Translations under genes and position numbers: made by a program
Assembly: GCA_045637525.1 (NCBI GenBank)
Contig: JAZTZP010000029.1
Coordinates: 1-27,390 of the forward strand
Length of the DNA: 27,390 bases
Source of the DNA: JAZTZP01 sp045637525
GTDB taxonomy: Bacteria; Bacillota; Clostridia; UBA1381
Reading direction: 5' to 3'
Part shown: piece by piece, positions 14,992 through 23,823 of the stretch
How positions within the stretch are numbered: position 1 is the first letter of the stretch
Layout of the letters: each line of letters begins with the position of its first letter
The notes under the pieces: model-generated
Told to the model about the DNA's origin: nothing
The model's database searches: none
What the model saw: the letters and a program-made list of their open reading frames with translations, nothing else

Positions 14992-16722
14992 TTGAAAAGA
15001 TATATAAAGTATGTTAAACCATATTTACTGTATTTCATACTTGCACCTTTATTTATGCTTACGGAGGTAATGGGCGAAATAAGAATGCCTAAGCTGGTTT
15101 CGTATATAATAAATGAAGGAGTTGCAAACAGTGATATTAAATATATAATGACGACAGGTCTTACAATGGCAGGCGTTGCATTAATTATGATGGCAGGCGG
15201 AGTGCTTGGCGGCTTTTTCGCAACAAAGGCATCGGTTTCGTTTGCCGCAGATCTGAGAAGCGACGTTTTTGCAAAGGTGCAGGAGTTTTCATTTAAGGAT
15301 ATAGATAAATTCAGCACAGGCTCGCTTGTAACACGACTTACAAACGATATAACTCAGCTCCAGCACGTTGTTCGTATGTCGCTTGTGATGTTGCTTCGAT
15401 CTCCGGGAATGCTGATAGGCGGTCTTTATATGGCAAGTACGGTAAATGCATCGTTGTCACTTGTTATTGCCGTTACTATCCCCGTTCTTGTAATATCGAC
15501 TGTTATGATTTTAAGGACAGCGTTTCCGAGATTTGATTTCATGCAGAAAAAACTCGACGCTCTTAACACAAGCGTTCAGGAAAATATAACAAATATGCGT
15601 GTTGTTAAATCATTTCTCCGGAATGATTTTGAAGAAGAAAAATTTGAAAAATCCGCTGAAGGTTTAAAAGACACTACAATAAACGCACTTAAGATTGTTA
15701 TAATGACAATGCCGATTATGACTTTGCTCATGAATATTACAACTATTGCAGTTGTATGGTTTGGCGGAAACTTTGTTGTTGACGGCAAGATGCAGATTGG
15801 CGACCTTACGGCGTTTACTACGTATATTGTTCAGATACTTATGTCTTTGATGATGCTTTCTATGATATTCTTACAGTTTTCAAGAGCTGTGGCATCTGCA
15901 AGACGTATAAGAGAGGTGCTTGACACAACATCTGACCTTAATGATGCGGAGTCTTCTATGAAGGATAAAACCGTAGACAGCGGTTCGGTGGAATTTAAAA
16001 ATGTATCATTCAGATACAGAGATGAAAATGAAGAAAACATATTAAATAATATAACATTTTCCGTAGCTTCCGGCGAGACTGTCGGAATACTCGGAGCTAC
16101 CGGCTGCGGAAAAACAAGCCTTGTTCAGCTTATACCGCGTCTTTATGATGCGAACGAGGGTGAGGTTTTTGTAGACGGTGTGAATGTAAAAGAATATTCA
16201 CTGAAAAACCTTCGTGAAGGCGTTGGAATGGTGCTTCAGAAAAACGTGTTGTTTTCAGGTACTATTTCCGAAAACCTGCGTTGGGGAAATGAGAATGCAT
16301 CTCTTGAAGAGATTAAGGAAATGGCAGAATATGCTCACGCTGACAGGTTTATAGAAGAATTTACAGACGCCTATGAGACTAATCTCGGTCAGGGCGGTGT
16401 TAATTTATCGGGCGGACAGAAGCAAAGAATATGTATTGCACGTGCGCTGCTTAAAAAGCCTAAGGTTTTAATATTGGACGACAGCACAAGTGCGGTTGAC
16501 TCGGCTACCGATGCAAACATCAGAATGGCACTTTCAACAACACTTAAGGATACAACAAAGATAATAATTGCTCAGAGAATACAATCTGTTGTAGCGGCAG
16601 ACAAGATAATTGTATTAAAGCATGGAAGTATCTGCGGAGTGGGTACTCATGCGGAGCTTATAGAGAATAACGAGGAATACAGAAGTATTTACTATTCTCA
16701 GGTAGATAAGGAGGCGGTTTAA
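14992..16722 (+). CDS. ABC exporter half-transporter, degenerate-site subunit
   Basis: This 576-residue protein has a six-helix membrane domain (about residues 10-300) fused to an ATPase domain. Walker A is GATGCGKTS (368-376), the signature is LSGGQ (472-476) and Walker B is VLILDDSTSAVD. Asp497 replaces the catalytic Glu, and the switch His is Gln528 (IIIAQRI). These changes mark the degenerate subunit of heterodimeric exporters of the TM287/288, BmrCD and LmrCD type. Start TTG 14992 is preferred to ATG 14965 because AGGGAAGG lies nine bases upstream and the ATG has none. The partner gene starts one base after its stop. Likely cargo is drugs or lipids, unproven. Confidence 0.92.
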   Translation: MKRYIKYVKPYLLYFILAPLFMLTEVMGEIRMPKLVSYIINEGVANSDIKYIMTTGLTMAGVALIMMAGGVLGGFFATKASVSFAADLRSDVFAKVQEFSFKDIDKFSTGSLVTRLTNDITQLQHVVRMSLVMLLRSPGMLIGGLYMASTVNASLSLVIAVTIPVLVISTVMILRTAFPRFDFMQKKLDALNTSVQENITNMRVVKSFLRNDFEEEKFEKSAEGLKDTTINALKIVIMTMPIMTLLMNITTIAVVWFGGNFVVDGKMQIGDLTAFTTYIVQILMSLMMLSMIFLQFSRAVASARRIREVLDTTSDLNDAESSMKDKTVDSGSVEFKNVSFRYRDENEENILNNITFSVASGETVGILGATGCGKTSLVQLIPRLYDANEGEVFVDGVNVKEYSLKNLREGVGMVLQKNVLFSGTISENLRWGNENASLEEIKEMAEYAHADRFIEEFTDAYETNLGQGGVNLSGGQKQRICIARALLKKPKVLILDDSTSAVDSATDANIRMALSTTLKDTTKIIIAQRIQSVVAADKIIVLKHGSICGVGTHAELIENNEEYRSIYYSQVDKEAV

Positions 16723-16723
16723 T

Positions 16724-18535
16724 ATGGCACCACCACCAATGATGGGCCCGGGAGGACGCGGAAGACATATGCAGCCGCCGTCAAAGCCGAAGGATACAAA
16801 AAAGACAATAAAACGGCTTCTTATGTATTTAAAACCGCAAAAATTCAAGATTATAAGCGCTTGCGTGTGCGTGCTTCTTGCATCGGCATCAAGTCTTATC
16901 GGCTCTTATATGTTAAGGCCTATAATAAATACATTTCTTGATCCTGTAAACGGTATTCCGACTACTGACGGGCTGTTTGGGGCTTTATGTACTATGGCGT
17001 TAGTATATTTTATCGGAGTTGCGGCGACATATACTCAGAACAGGCTTATGATAAGCGTTTCGCAGAATTCTTTGAAGAAGATACGCTGTGATCTGTTTTC
17101 AAGGATGCAGAAGCTTCCTATACGGTTTTTTGACACAAACAACACCGGTGACCTTATGAGCCGGTATACAAACGATGTTGATACTCTCGGAGAAATGCTC
17201 AATTCTACTTTGATTCATCTTTTTTCCGGGTTTATAAATATAGTGGGAACACTATCTCTTATGATTTATACCAATGTGTACCTTACACTGATAACTGTTG
17301 TGATGATACCACTCTTTGCAAAGGCCGGAGGGACTATTGCAAAAAGGTCGCGTAAGTTTTTCTCACAGCAGCAGGCGGCACTCGGAACTCTTAACAGCTA
17401 TATAGAAGAAACTGTTACGGGACAAAAGGTTGTGAAGGTATTCTGTCATGAAGAAAAAGCAAAGAATGAATTTAATTCTTTAAATGCTGAGCTTAAGAAG
17501 AAACAGATAAGAGCTCAGTTCCTTGGTGGAATAATGGGCCCTGTTATGGGAAATTTAAGCCAGATAAACTATGCACTTACCGCATGTGTGGGCGGAGTGC
17601 TTTGTGTACTTAAGGGCTTTGATATCGGCGGTCTTACGATATTTGTCGGATTTTCAAGACAGTTTTCGAGACCGATAAATGAGCTTTCAATGCAAATGAC
17701 AACTATAATGTCGGCATTGTCGGGTGCTGAACGTGTATTTAAAGTAATGGACGAGGAGCCTGAGCCGGAGGATACGAAAGAGTCGAAGAGCCTCGGAAAA
17801 ACTAAGGGTGAGGTTATATTTGATGATGTTACGTTTGGCTACAATAAAGACAGAGTTATACTGAAAAATATTTCGTTATATGCAAAATCCGGACAGAAAA
17901 TTGCTTTTGTAGGCTCGACAGGTGCCGGAAAAACAACAATTATAAATCTGCTTACACGGTTTTACGATGTTGACAGCGGAAGCATAACCATTGACGGAAT
18001 TGACATAAGAAATATTTCACGTAAAAGTCTTCATGAGAATATAGCAATGGTATTGCAGGATACACATTTATTCAGCGGTACTGTTATGGAAAACATTCGT
18101 TACGGTCGGCTTGATGCAACGGACGATGAGGTGATTGCGGCGGCAAAGACCTCGTATGCACATAACTTTATAAAGCATCTTCCAAACGGTTATGACACGA
18201 TGCTGGAGGGTGACGGTTCAAACCTTTCGCAGGGACAGCGTCAGCTTCTTAACATTGCAAGAGCGGCACTGTCAAAGGCACCTATACTTATACTTGATGA
18301 AGCGACAAGCTCGGTTGATACAAAGACGGAGCAGGAGATTAATAAGGGCATGGATAGCCTTATGGAGGACAGAACAACCTTTGTTATTGCACATAGATTG
18401 TCAACCATAAAGAACTCAGATGCTATTATGGTTCTTGAAGACGGAGTTATAATAGAGAGAGGTCGTCATGAAGAGCTTCTCCGACAAAAGGGAAGATATT
18501 ATGAGTTGTATATGGGTTTAAAGGAACTTGACTGA
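16724..18535 (+). CDS. ABC exporter half-transporter, catalytic subunit
   Basis: This 603-residue protein opens with a Pro/Met/Gly-rich tail (APPPMMGPGGRG), then a six-helix membrane domain, then an ATPase domain. Walker A is GSTGAGKTT (397-405) and Walker B is LILDEATSSVD with the catalytic Glu526. The switch His is His557 (IAHRLSTI). The signature is LSQGQ (501-505), a non-canonical form that would pair with the partner's degenerate site. With the preceding gene it forms one heterodimer having one active and one impaired ATP site. It begins one base after the partner, with GGAGG upstream. The cargo is unknown. Confidence 0.93.
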   Translation: MAPPPMMGPGGRGRHMQPPSKPKDTKKTIKRLLMYLKPQKFKIISACVCVLLASASSLIGSYMLRPIINTFLDPVNGIPTTDGLFGALCTMALVYFIGVAATYTQNRLMISVSQNSLKKIRCDLFSRMQKLPIRFFDTNNTGDLMSRYTNDVDTLGEMLNSTLIHLFSGFINIVGTLSLMIYTNVYLTLITVVMIPLFAKAGGTIAKRSRKFFSQQQAALGTLNSYIEETVTGQKVVKVFCHEEKAKNEFNSLNAELKKKQIRAQFLGGIMGPVMGNLSQINYALTACVGGVLCVLKGFDIGGLTIFVGFSRQFSRPINELSMQMTTIMSALSGAERVFKVMDEEPEPEDTKESKSLGKTKGEVIFDDVTFGYNKDRVILKNISLYAKSGQKIAFVGSTGAGKTTIINLLTRFYDVDSGSITIDGIDIRNISRKSLHENIAMVLQDTHLFSGTVMENIRYGRLDATDDEVIAAAKTSYAHNFIKHLPNGYDTMLEGDGSNLSQGQRQLLNIARAALSKAPILILDEATSSVDTKTEQEINKGMDSLMEDRTTFVIAHRLSTIKNSDAIMVLEDGVIIERGRHEELLRQKGRYYELYMGLKELD

Positions 18536-18578
18536 CAAGTTGTTATTTAATAAAAAGCGGAAAGGAAAGGTAAAAGGT

Positions 18579-20714
18579 ATGAAAATTTATCAGCTGATAT
18601 ATACCAATTCAAAGCACAGTTTATCAGACCCTGAACTTAATCTGAAAAACCATGCGGGGCTTGGTGTATATTCATGCTCGCAGGGGCTTACAGAGGAGAA
18701 CGTGAAAGAAATAGTAAAGTTTTGCGGTTATCATCTGCCGAAAAATTGTGACCTTGGCGGAGCAAAGACTTTCGGTGATACGAATATTCCCGACAGATTC
18801 CCTAAGATATTCAGAACTTTCAGATTATCAGACGGAAAAACTGCGGCCTTGCAGGCGGTGTATTCCGGTACGGATGAGAACGGAAAGCAGGGTATGTTCT
18901 TTACACATGTTCTCATTGCAGATGCGGGAGATAATATAATTCCGGAGCGGTATTATAAATCAAAAAGCTTCAGAAAATTCCTCACGAAGGAGGAGTATGA
19001 ACGGGAGCTTGTGACATACCTTCCGGTGCTTGAAAATGCGGACAGCGGAAGAAATCTTACAAAGAATATCGAAGGATTTATAAACGAGCATAAGCCACAG
19101 ATGTCGGTGTTGTTTGAAAAGCTGCTTGGAATTTTATCGGGCGAAAAGAAAATGCATCTTATGATTGCAGGCTCAAATCCGAATGAAGTGGATATGTATA
19201 TTCTTGCACTTAAGTATGTTTTGCCGAAGAATATAGCGTTGTCTTTCGGTATATCGACATACAATGTGTATATTCCGTCGTCAAGCCAGTTTAAAATTTT
19301 AATTCACGGAACTGTTAAAGGAAAGAACAATATTACACAGGAGCATATAGAGGAGCAGGACAGCTGTGTATATGTTGATATTGATAAGATGGACACAAGC
19401 AATGTGAATGTTATGTCGATATTTGACGGACGGCTTAAGGATTTATATGACAGCTATGAAGAGTATTCGATAAATACTGTTGATGAGCTTAAAGGATTTA
19501 CTGAGCTTGGGGATATGAGCTCGGTTGCAGAAATATCCGGGAAACTCTCAGAGGTGAAGGATAAGCTCGGTACAGATGCTTTTAAAAAGCAATGTCTTGC
19601 ACTTTTAGATGATATTGAAAATCCGGAATATGATTCTGTACGCTTTGAGATGCTGGATATTATGTGCAGTTATCCCGATGCGTTTGCTGACCGGCGTGAG
19701 GAGATTGCAAGAAAATATATTCTGTGCGGTCTTGAGCTGATATGCAACGGTAATTCCGTTAATATAGAAAAGGTATTTAAGGAAAAATATACTAAGCAGT
19801 TCGGCGAAGAAATATATGGAGAGCTCGGCACAATCATGGGCATGATAATGAATTCCGAAGCGGATGAGAAAAATATTACTCTCATTCTGAGAATTTTAGC
19901 GATGCTCAAACAGCTTACCGGTAGAAGGTACTGGAATGAGTTTTTTGCCGGAAATGATGAGTATATGAAGAGCTTTGTACAGATGTGCGCTGAGGTTATG
20001 ATAAACGACACTGCTCCGGTAACGTTTACTGCACCGCAGAACTGGACAAAAGCAGAGCTGTCGGAGGTTGTTGCGTATTTTGATTCTTCGACTGTGAATG
20101 AGCCTTTAAAGAACGGCTGCAGAAAATATATTCTTGCTAATACTGATGAGGAATGGTCTAAATTCGGAATAACGTTAAAGAGGACCAAAAAGGATTCTGT
20201 GGAGAGCATGAAGGATATAATGCGTATTCGTGAACTCCTCTCACAAGTGGGATATATGCCGTTTTCAAGAACGTCTTACCGCGATATAAAATATCAGGTG
20301 AGCAATGAGATGAATAAAAATGATAATCCGCTTATGGTAGCAAGACTGCTCAGTGCGGTTTATGTATGGCAGTCGGTTGAGGCTCAGGTAGGCGAGGCGA
20401 AAATAGCGGCAGAGCGTATATACGACCTGATAATGGAGCTTAAAGAGACTGAGCGAAGCTGTTATGATTATGTGTTCCCGAAGTTGGGAATAGAGATACT
20501 TAATTCGGCAGGGCATTATCACGAAGTGATTATTAATGCAGATACGATGGAGCCTGAGTTCTGGAACTGGTTCCTGATTTCGTATCTTAAGATAAGAAAT
20601 GATGAAGATAAACGGTTGACATACAGAAGAGTTTTTGAGGCAAGCTCGAAATATCTTAAAAATGTAGCTGTTAAAGAACGTATCGAAAACCATATGAGAA
20701 ATGATGCCGAATAG
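18579..20714 (+). CDS. GAP1-N1 domain-like protein (predicted GTPase-associated adaptor)
   Basis: This 711-residue soluble protein begins MKIYQLIYTNSKHSL, then GLGVYSCSQGLTEENVKEIVKFCGYHLP and LQAVYSGTDENGKQGMFFTHVLIAD. That pattern (QLxYT start, G-Y-CS-GL, GxxGxFFxHxL) is the one I associate with the GTPase-associated protein 1 N-terminal domain, type 1, described in predicted conflict systems. The remaining 500 residues or so are mostly helical and show no recognised motif. ATG 18579 has AAAGG eight bases upstream and lies 43 bases after the ABC gene. No TRAFAC GTPase, protease or other usual partner is in view. Operon membership with the exporter is possible because no terminator separates them. 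The identification rests on memory of the motif. Confidence 0.65.
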   Translation: MKIYQLIYTNSKHSLSDPELNLKNHAGLGVYSCSQGLTEENVKEIVKFCGYHLPKNCDLGGAKTFGDTNIPDRFPKIFRTFRLSDGKTAALQAVYSGTDENGKQGMFFTHVLIADAGDNIIPERYYKSKSFRKFLTKEEYERELVTYLPVLENADSGRNLTKNIEGFINEHKPQMSVLFEKLLGILSGEKKMHLMIAGSNPNEVDMYILALKYVLPKNIALSFGISTYNVYIPSSSQFKILIHGTVKGKNNITQEHIEEQDSCVYVDIDKMDTSNVNVMSIFDGRLKDLYDSYEEYSINTVDELKGFTELGDMSSVAEISGKLSEVKDKLGTDAFKKQCLALLDDIENPEYDSVRFEMLDIMCSYPDAFADRREEIARKYILCGLELICNGNSVNIEKVFKEKYTKQFGEEIYGELGTIMGMIMNSEADEKNITLILRILAMLKQLTGRRYWNEFFAGNDEYMKSFVQMCAEVMINDTAPVTFTAPQNWTKAELSEVVAYFDSSTVNEPLKNGCRKYILANTDEEWSKFGITLKRTKKDSVESMKDIMRIRELLSQVGYMPFSRTSYRDIKYQVSNEMNKNDNPLMVARLLSAVYVWQSVEAQVGEAKIAAERIYDLIMELKETERSCYDYVFPKLGIEILNSAGHYHEVIINADTMEPEFWNWFLISYLKIRNDEDKRLTYRRVFEASSKYLKNVAVKERIENHMRNDAE

Positions 20715-20844
20715 ATTACAAAAATGAAAAAATTGAAGAGTCTTGGTAAAACTGTCAGTATCACCGTTTTTTAAGTCAGGCTGAACAATTTTTCCGAAGA
20801 CTTGGGGTTTGTGCCTTACGGCACGGAAAGGAAAGGTTATAGAA

Positions 20845-21765
20845 ATGAATAAAAATATTAAAAAAGTATGCATAATTATATCAGCGGCTCTTATTGCGGC
20901 AGTGAATGCGTCCGGCGTTTTTGCGGCAACACCTGTTCCCGCAAAGTCAGGAGGTAACTCTTCATCAACTGCTACGCAGTCAACAGGCAGTACATCATCT
21001 TCAGGCACAACTGACAAAGCAACATCAAAGCCGGCTTCAACTTCGTCTGCAACATCAAAGCCGAAGGCAACTGAAAAGGCAACATCAAAGCCGAAGACTT
21101 CATCATCTTCTTCAAATGCAACGACAAAGCCGACTGCCTCGGTTGATCCGTCGGAAGAGCCTTCTGCTTCACCGACAATTGTACCTGAGGACACAACAAC
21201 TGTTACAGATCCGCTTGTTTTCTCAGAGGAGGCAGATAAGAGTGTTGTAAGTACAGATCAGGAAATGACAGCTCCCGACCGCAGATATACAACAAAGGGC
21301 GGAAGCTTTGGCTGGTTTATTCTTTCAATTATTATAAACGCTATAATAAGCTTTATAATTGGCAACCGCTTCTACAGAATGAGCAGAAGAGATAATCATA
21401 TTCTTGCTGAAATACGTGCACTTAAGAAGGATATAGATGCCAAAATGCAGTATAATATAGGTGGATTCAGCGAGTATGAGACTGTTATAAATAATTCAAA
21501 CAAGAACTATGCAAGCGATGAAGAGGGCCTGAAAACAAGTGATGAGGAAAAGGCTGAAGAGCTTGCAACCGAGATTTACAGAAAATGGGAAAGTCAGGTG
21601 ATGGCGGCTAAAGAGCGTGAAGCAACACGTCAGCCGGCAGCTGAGAGACGCACACCGGGAACTGCAAGAAGCAAGAGCCGTGTTTCACAAAAGAGAAACA
21701 ACACAGGCTTAACCGGAAAAGTAAAAGATTTTATAAGCGATGTTTTCCCGTTTGATAAGGATTAA
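20845..21765 (+). CDS. Secreted Ser/Thr-rich single-pass membrane protein, unknown function
   Basis: This 306-residue protein starts with a signal peptide (basic NKNIKK, hydrophobic core, cut after VFAA or nearby, about residue 26). A low-complexity Ser/Thr/Lys/Pro region with repeated KATSKP units follows (about residues 30-105). A membrane helix lies near residues 154-176 (FGWFILSIIINAIISFIIG). The end is a charged cytoplasmic tail with Glu/Lys-rich helices and a basic stretch. The outside part would be a stalk; the tail may bind a partner. The gene encodes three exact copies of a 15-base unit at 30-base spacing (21019, 21049, 21079). ATG 20845 has GGAAAGG eight bases upstream. It may work with the GAP1-N1-like protein, which is only inferred from adjacency. 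Confidence 0.75.
   Translation: MNKNIKKVCIIISAALIAAVNASGVFAATPVPAKSGGNSSSTATQSTGSTSSSGTTDKATSKPASTSSATSKPKATEKATSKPKTSSSSSNATTKPTASVDPSEEPSASPTIVPEDTTTVTDPLVFSEEADKSVVSTDQEMTAPDRRYTTKGGSFGWFILSIIINAIISFIIGNRFYRMSRRDNHILAEIRALKKDIDAKMQYNIGGFSEYETVINNSNKNYASDEEGLKTSDEEKAEELATEIYRKWESQVMAAKEREATRQPAAERRTPGTARSKSRVSQKRNNTGLTGKVKDFISDVFPFDKD
21019..21093 (+). repeat. 30-bp period repeat inside the Ser/Thr-rich stalk
   Basis: GCAACATCAAAGCCG occurs exactly at 21019, 21049 and 21079, each encoding ATSKP. Repeats of this size can change copy number by slippage, altering stalk length between strains. Confidence 0.8.
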
Positions 21766-21773
21766 GCATAGTA

Positions 21774-21807
21774 TATATAAAGCCACCCCGAAGGGTGGCT
21801 TTATATA
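21774..21807 (+). terminator. Strong hairpin terminator after the Ser/Thr-rich protein gene
   Basis: A 15-bp stem, TATATAAAGCCACCC (21774-21788) with its reverse complement (21793-21807), closes a CGAA loop. The right arm ends in TTTATATA and runs directly into the hairpin-array element. It is symmetric enough to act in both directions. Confidence 0.75.
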
Positions 21808-22148
21808 AATTATAGTTTATCGGTGATAAACTATAATTTACAGTGAAATTTTTTGGCATAGGCAAAAAGTGAAATCCAACCATTATGGTTGGGTGAAATT
21901 CGCATAAATGCGAGTGAAATTTGCGGGCAAAAAGCGCAAGTTATGGAAAGAAAATCGACAAGCGATTTTCTGATTTTAAATTCAGAAATTGCTTGCAATT
22001 TCTACCGAAACCTGTCGCATAGCGACAGATTTCACCCATGCTTTGCATGGATTTCACTCACACGAAGTGTGAATTTCACATTTTGCTGAAACCAAAATAT
22101 TTCACTATTATAGTTTAGAGGCGAACAGCCTATAAACTATAATTTATC
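21806..22148. repeat. Complete hairpin-array repeat element, copy B (~343 bp)
   Basis: The left end palindrome TAAATTATAGTTTATC (21806-21821) pairs with 21825-21840. Four GTGAAAT spacers follow (21843, 21869, 21893, 21914), separating palindromes such as CCAACC/GGTTGG and TCGCAT/ATGCGA. The centre has three longer hairpins, AAAATCG/CGATTTT (21951-21967), GAAATTGC/GCAATTTC and CTGTCGC/GCGACAG, with no constant spacer between them. Four ATTTCAC spacers follow (22029, 22051, 22073, 22099) with CCATGC/GCATGG, TCACAC/GTGTGA and an ATTTTG/CAAAAT palindrome. The right end palindrome (about 22107-22148) has arms of TTATAGTTTA and TAAACTATAA type. A 66-codon open frame crosses it but only reads the repeat. 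The rest of 21763-22172 holds the terminator and the maf ribosome binding site. Confidence 0.9.
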
Positions 22149-22172
22149 AAAAAATAAACGGGAGAATAATTA

Positions 22173-22772
22173 ATGGAAACGAAAATAATACTTGCATCGG
22201 CGTCGCCGAGGCGTAAGGAACTGCTTCGGCTTGCTGTTTCTGAGTTTGATATAATTACTGAGGAAGTCGATGAGGACATTATAGACAAGGACTTGCCTGT
22301 TCATATATATGTGCAGGAGCTTGCACTTTTAAAGGCATCGGCTGTTGCAAAAAGCATCGGACGGCGTAAGAACACTCTTATTATAGGCGCGGATACTGTT
22401 GTTTATAATGATGGTGAGATTTTAGGGAAACCGCATGATCCTCAGGAGGCGGTTGATATGCTGGGTATGCTTTCGGGTAAAACCCACAGCGTGTATACGG
22501 GCGTTTGTGTTATGGATAGTTACAGTGCTAAGATTGTATGCATAAAAGAATGTACGAACGTAAAATTTAAAGAGCTTTCACCTGATGATATTATGGCATA
22601 CATAGGTACGGGCGAGCCTATGGATAAGGCCGGCGCATACGGCATACAGGGCAAGGGTGCACTTCTTGTGAGCGGAATTGAGGGAGACTATAACAACGTT
22701 GTAGGTCTGCCGGTATCGGCGCTTGCGGATTTGCTTAAAAATGAATTTGAAGTAAACTGTATGAACAGATAA
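22173..22772 (+). CDS. maf: Maf family nucleotide pyrophosphatase
   Basis: This 199-residue protein is the standard length. The nucleotide-binding loop ILASASPRRKELL lies near residue 6, followed by VDEDI, the catalytic IIGADTVVYNDGEILGKP segment with an Asp, TGVCVMD, and the end motif GAYGIQGKGALLVSGIEGDYNNVVGLP. Family members remove modified or non-canonical nucleotides, probably dTTP/UTP-type in this branch, and have been linked to septum control in Bacillus. ATG 22173 has GGGAG eight bases upstream and lies 24 bases after repeat copy B. It is followed by mreB, as in many Bacillota. The promoter is not obvious; an outward-facing TATAAT at 22138-22143 inside the repeat is the only candidate -10. 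Confidence 0.92.
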   Translation: METKIILASASPRRKELLRLAVSEFDIITEEVDEDIIDKDLPVHIYVQELALLKASAVAKSIGRRKNTLIIGADTVVYNDGEILGKPHDPQEAVDMLGMLSGKTHSVYTGVCVMDSYSAKIVCIKECTNVKFKELSPDDIMAYIGTGEPMDKAGAYGIQGKGALLVSGIEGDYNNVVGLPVSALADLLKNEFEVNCMNR

Positions 22773-22803
22773 ATTTACAAATTGAAAGGAATGGACTTTA
22801 AAG

Positions 22804-23811
22804 ATGGGATTATTTACAAAAAATATAGGAATAGATCTCGGAACGTCAAACACTCTTGTATATACAAGAAGCGGAGGGCTGATAATACGTGAACCGTCTG
22901 TTGTTGCAATTGATAAGGCAACATCTAAGGTTTTGGCGGTAGGTGACGAGGCGAACGAAATGATAGGCAGGACGCCTGATACGATAGTTGCAATCAGACC
23001 TATGAAAGACGGTGTTGTAGCTGATTTTGACATAACGCAGGCAATGCTTCGCAGTTTTATCAGAACGGCGAGAGGTCAGAGTGCATTCAAGCCACGTACT
23101 GTTATATCCGTTCCGTCAAGTATAACGGAGGTTGAAAAGCGTGCCGTTGAGGAGGCGGCGATAACTGCCGGGGCAAAAGAGGTAATACTCATTGACGAGC
23201 CTATGGCGGCGGCTATCGGTGCAGGACTTCCCATATCAGAGCCTACGGGCTGTATGGTAGTTGATATAGGCGGAGGTACTACTGAGGTTGCTGTTATATG
23301 TCTTGGCGGAATAGTTGCATCTAAGTCTATCAGAATTGCAGGAGATGCTATGGATTCTGCTATAATCAACACTATAAAGAAAAATCATTCCTTAAACATC
23401 GGCGATAAAATGGCTGAGGAGATAAAGATTGAGATAGGCTCGGCGTGTGATGTGGGGGCAGACCGTGAATATGAAGTGAGAGGCCGGGACGTTGCAACAG
23501 GGCTTCCGAGAGCCGTAACTATTAATTCTGCTGAGATAAGAGAAGCGCTCGGCGAAAACATAAACGAGATTGTTGAGGCTGTGAGGAACACACTCGAACA
23601 CACTCCGCCGGAGCTTGCGGCTGATATTTTGGAAAACGGAATAACTTTAACAGGCGGAGGGGCACTTCTTGCCGGGATAGACAAGCTTATTTATGATAAA
23701 CTGAAAATTAAAGCGCACATTGCAGAATATCCGCTTGACTGCGTGGCGATTGGTACGGGTAAGTCTCTTGATAATATAAAACAGCTTGTTCTGTGGAACA
23801 GCAAAGGATAA
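22804..23811 (+). CDS. mreB: Rod-shape determining protein MreB
   Basis: This 335-residue actin-like ATPase directs sidewall synthesis. The phosphate-1 loop IGIDLGTSNTLVY lies near residue 8, the connecting segment EVILIDEPMAAAIGAGLPI near residues 130-150, the phosphate-2 loop VVDIGGGTTEVAV just after, and the adenosine motif GITLTGGGALLAGID near residue 278. The N-terminal MGLFTKN resembles an amphipathic membrane anchor. ATG 22804 has GAAAGGA upstream. It forms the operon mreB-mreC-mreD-PBP2. Confidence 0.96.
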   Translation: MGLFTKNIGIDLGTSNTLVYTRSGGLIIREPSVVAIDKATSKVLAVGDEANEMIGRTPDTIVAIRPMKDGVVADFDITQAMLRSFIRTARGQSAFKPRTVISVPSSITEVEKRAVEEAAITAGAKEVILIDEPMAAAIGAGLPISEPTGCMVVDIGGGTTEVAVICLGGIVASKSIRIAGDAMDSAIINTIKKNHSLNIGDKMAEEIKIEIGSACDVGADREYEVRGRDVATGLPRAVTINSAEIREALGENINEIVEAVRNTLEHTPPELAADILENGITLTGGGALLAGIDKLIYDKLKIKAHIAEYPLDCVAIGTGKSLDNIKQLVLWNSKG

Positions 23812-23823
23812 AGGTGAACGATT

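Noticed and set aside
14992..18535. ABC exporter asymmetry as a novelty
   Set aside because: Asp for Glu and Gln for His in one subunit and LSQGQ in the other are known features of heterodimeric exporters of the TM287/288 kind.
20811..20824. Small GTGCC/GGCAC hairpin before the Ser/Thr-rich gene
   Set aside because: Only five base pairs, no T tract, and it ends right before the ribosome binding site; too weak to call a terminator or regulatory element.
20265..21194. Long minus-strand open frame of 309 codons opposite the Ser/Thr-rich gene
   Set aside because: It is a shadow of two plus-strand genes with good starts, and its acidic Val/Phe-rich repeats are the antisense of the KATSKP repeats.
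21889..22089. 66-codon open frame inside hairpin-array copy B
   Set aside because: It only reads through palindromes and spacers, has no ribosome binding site, and its composition follows the repeat rather than a protein.
21806..22148. CRISPR array
   Set aside because: The constant units are 7 nt and the intervening sequences are palindromes. No 24-40 nt repeat with unique spacers and no cas genes are present.
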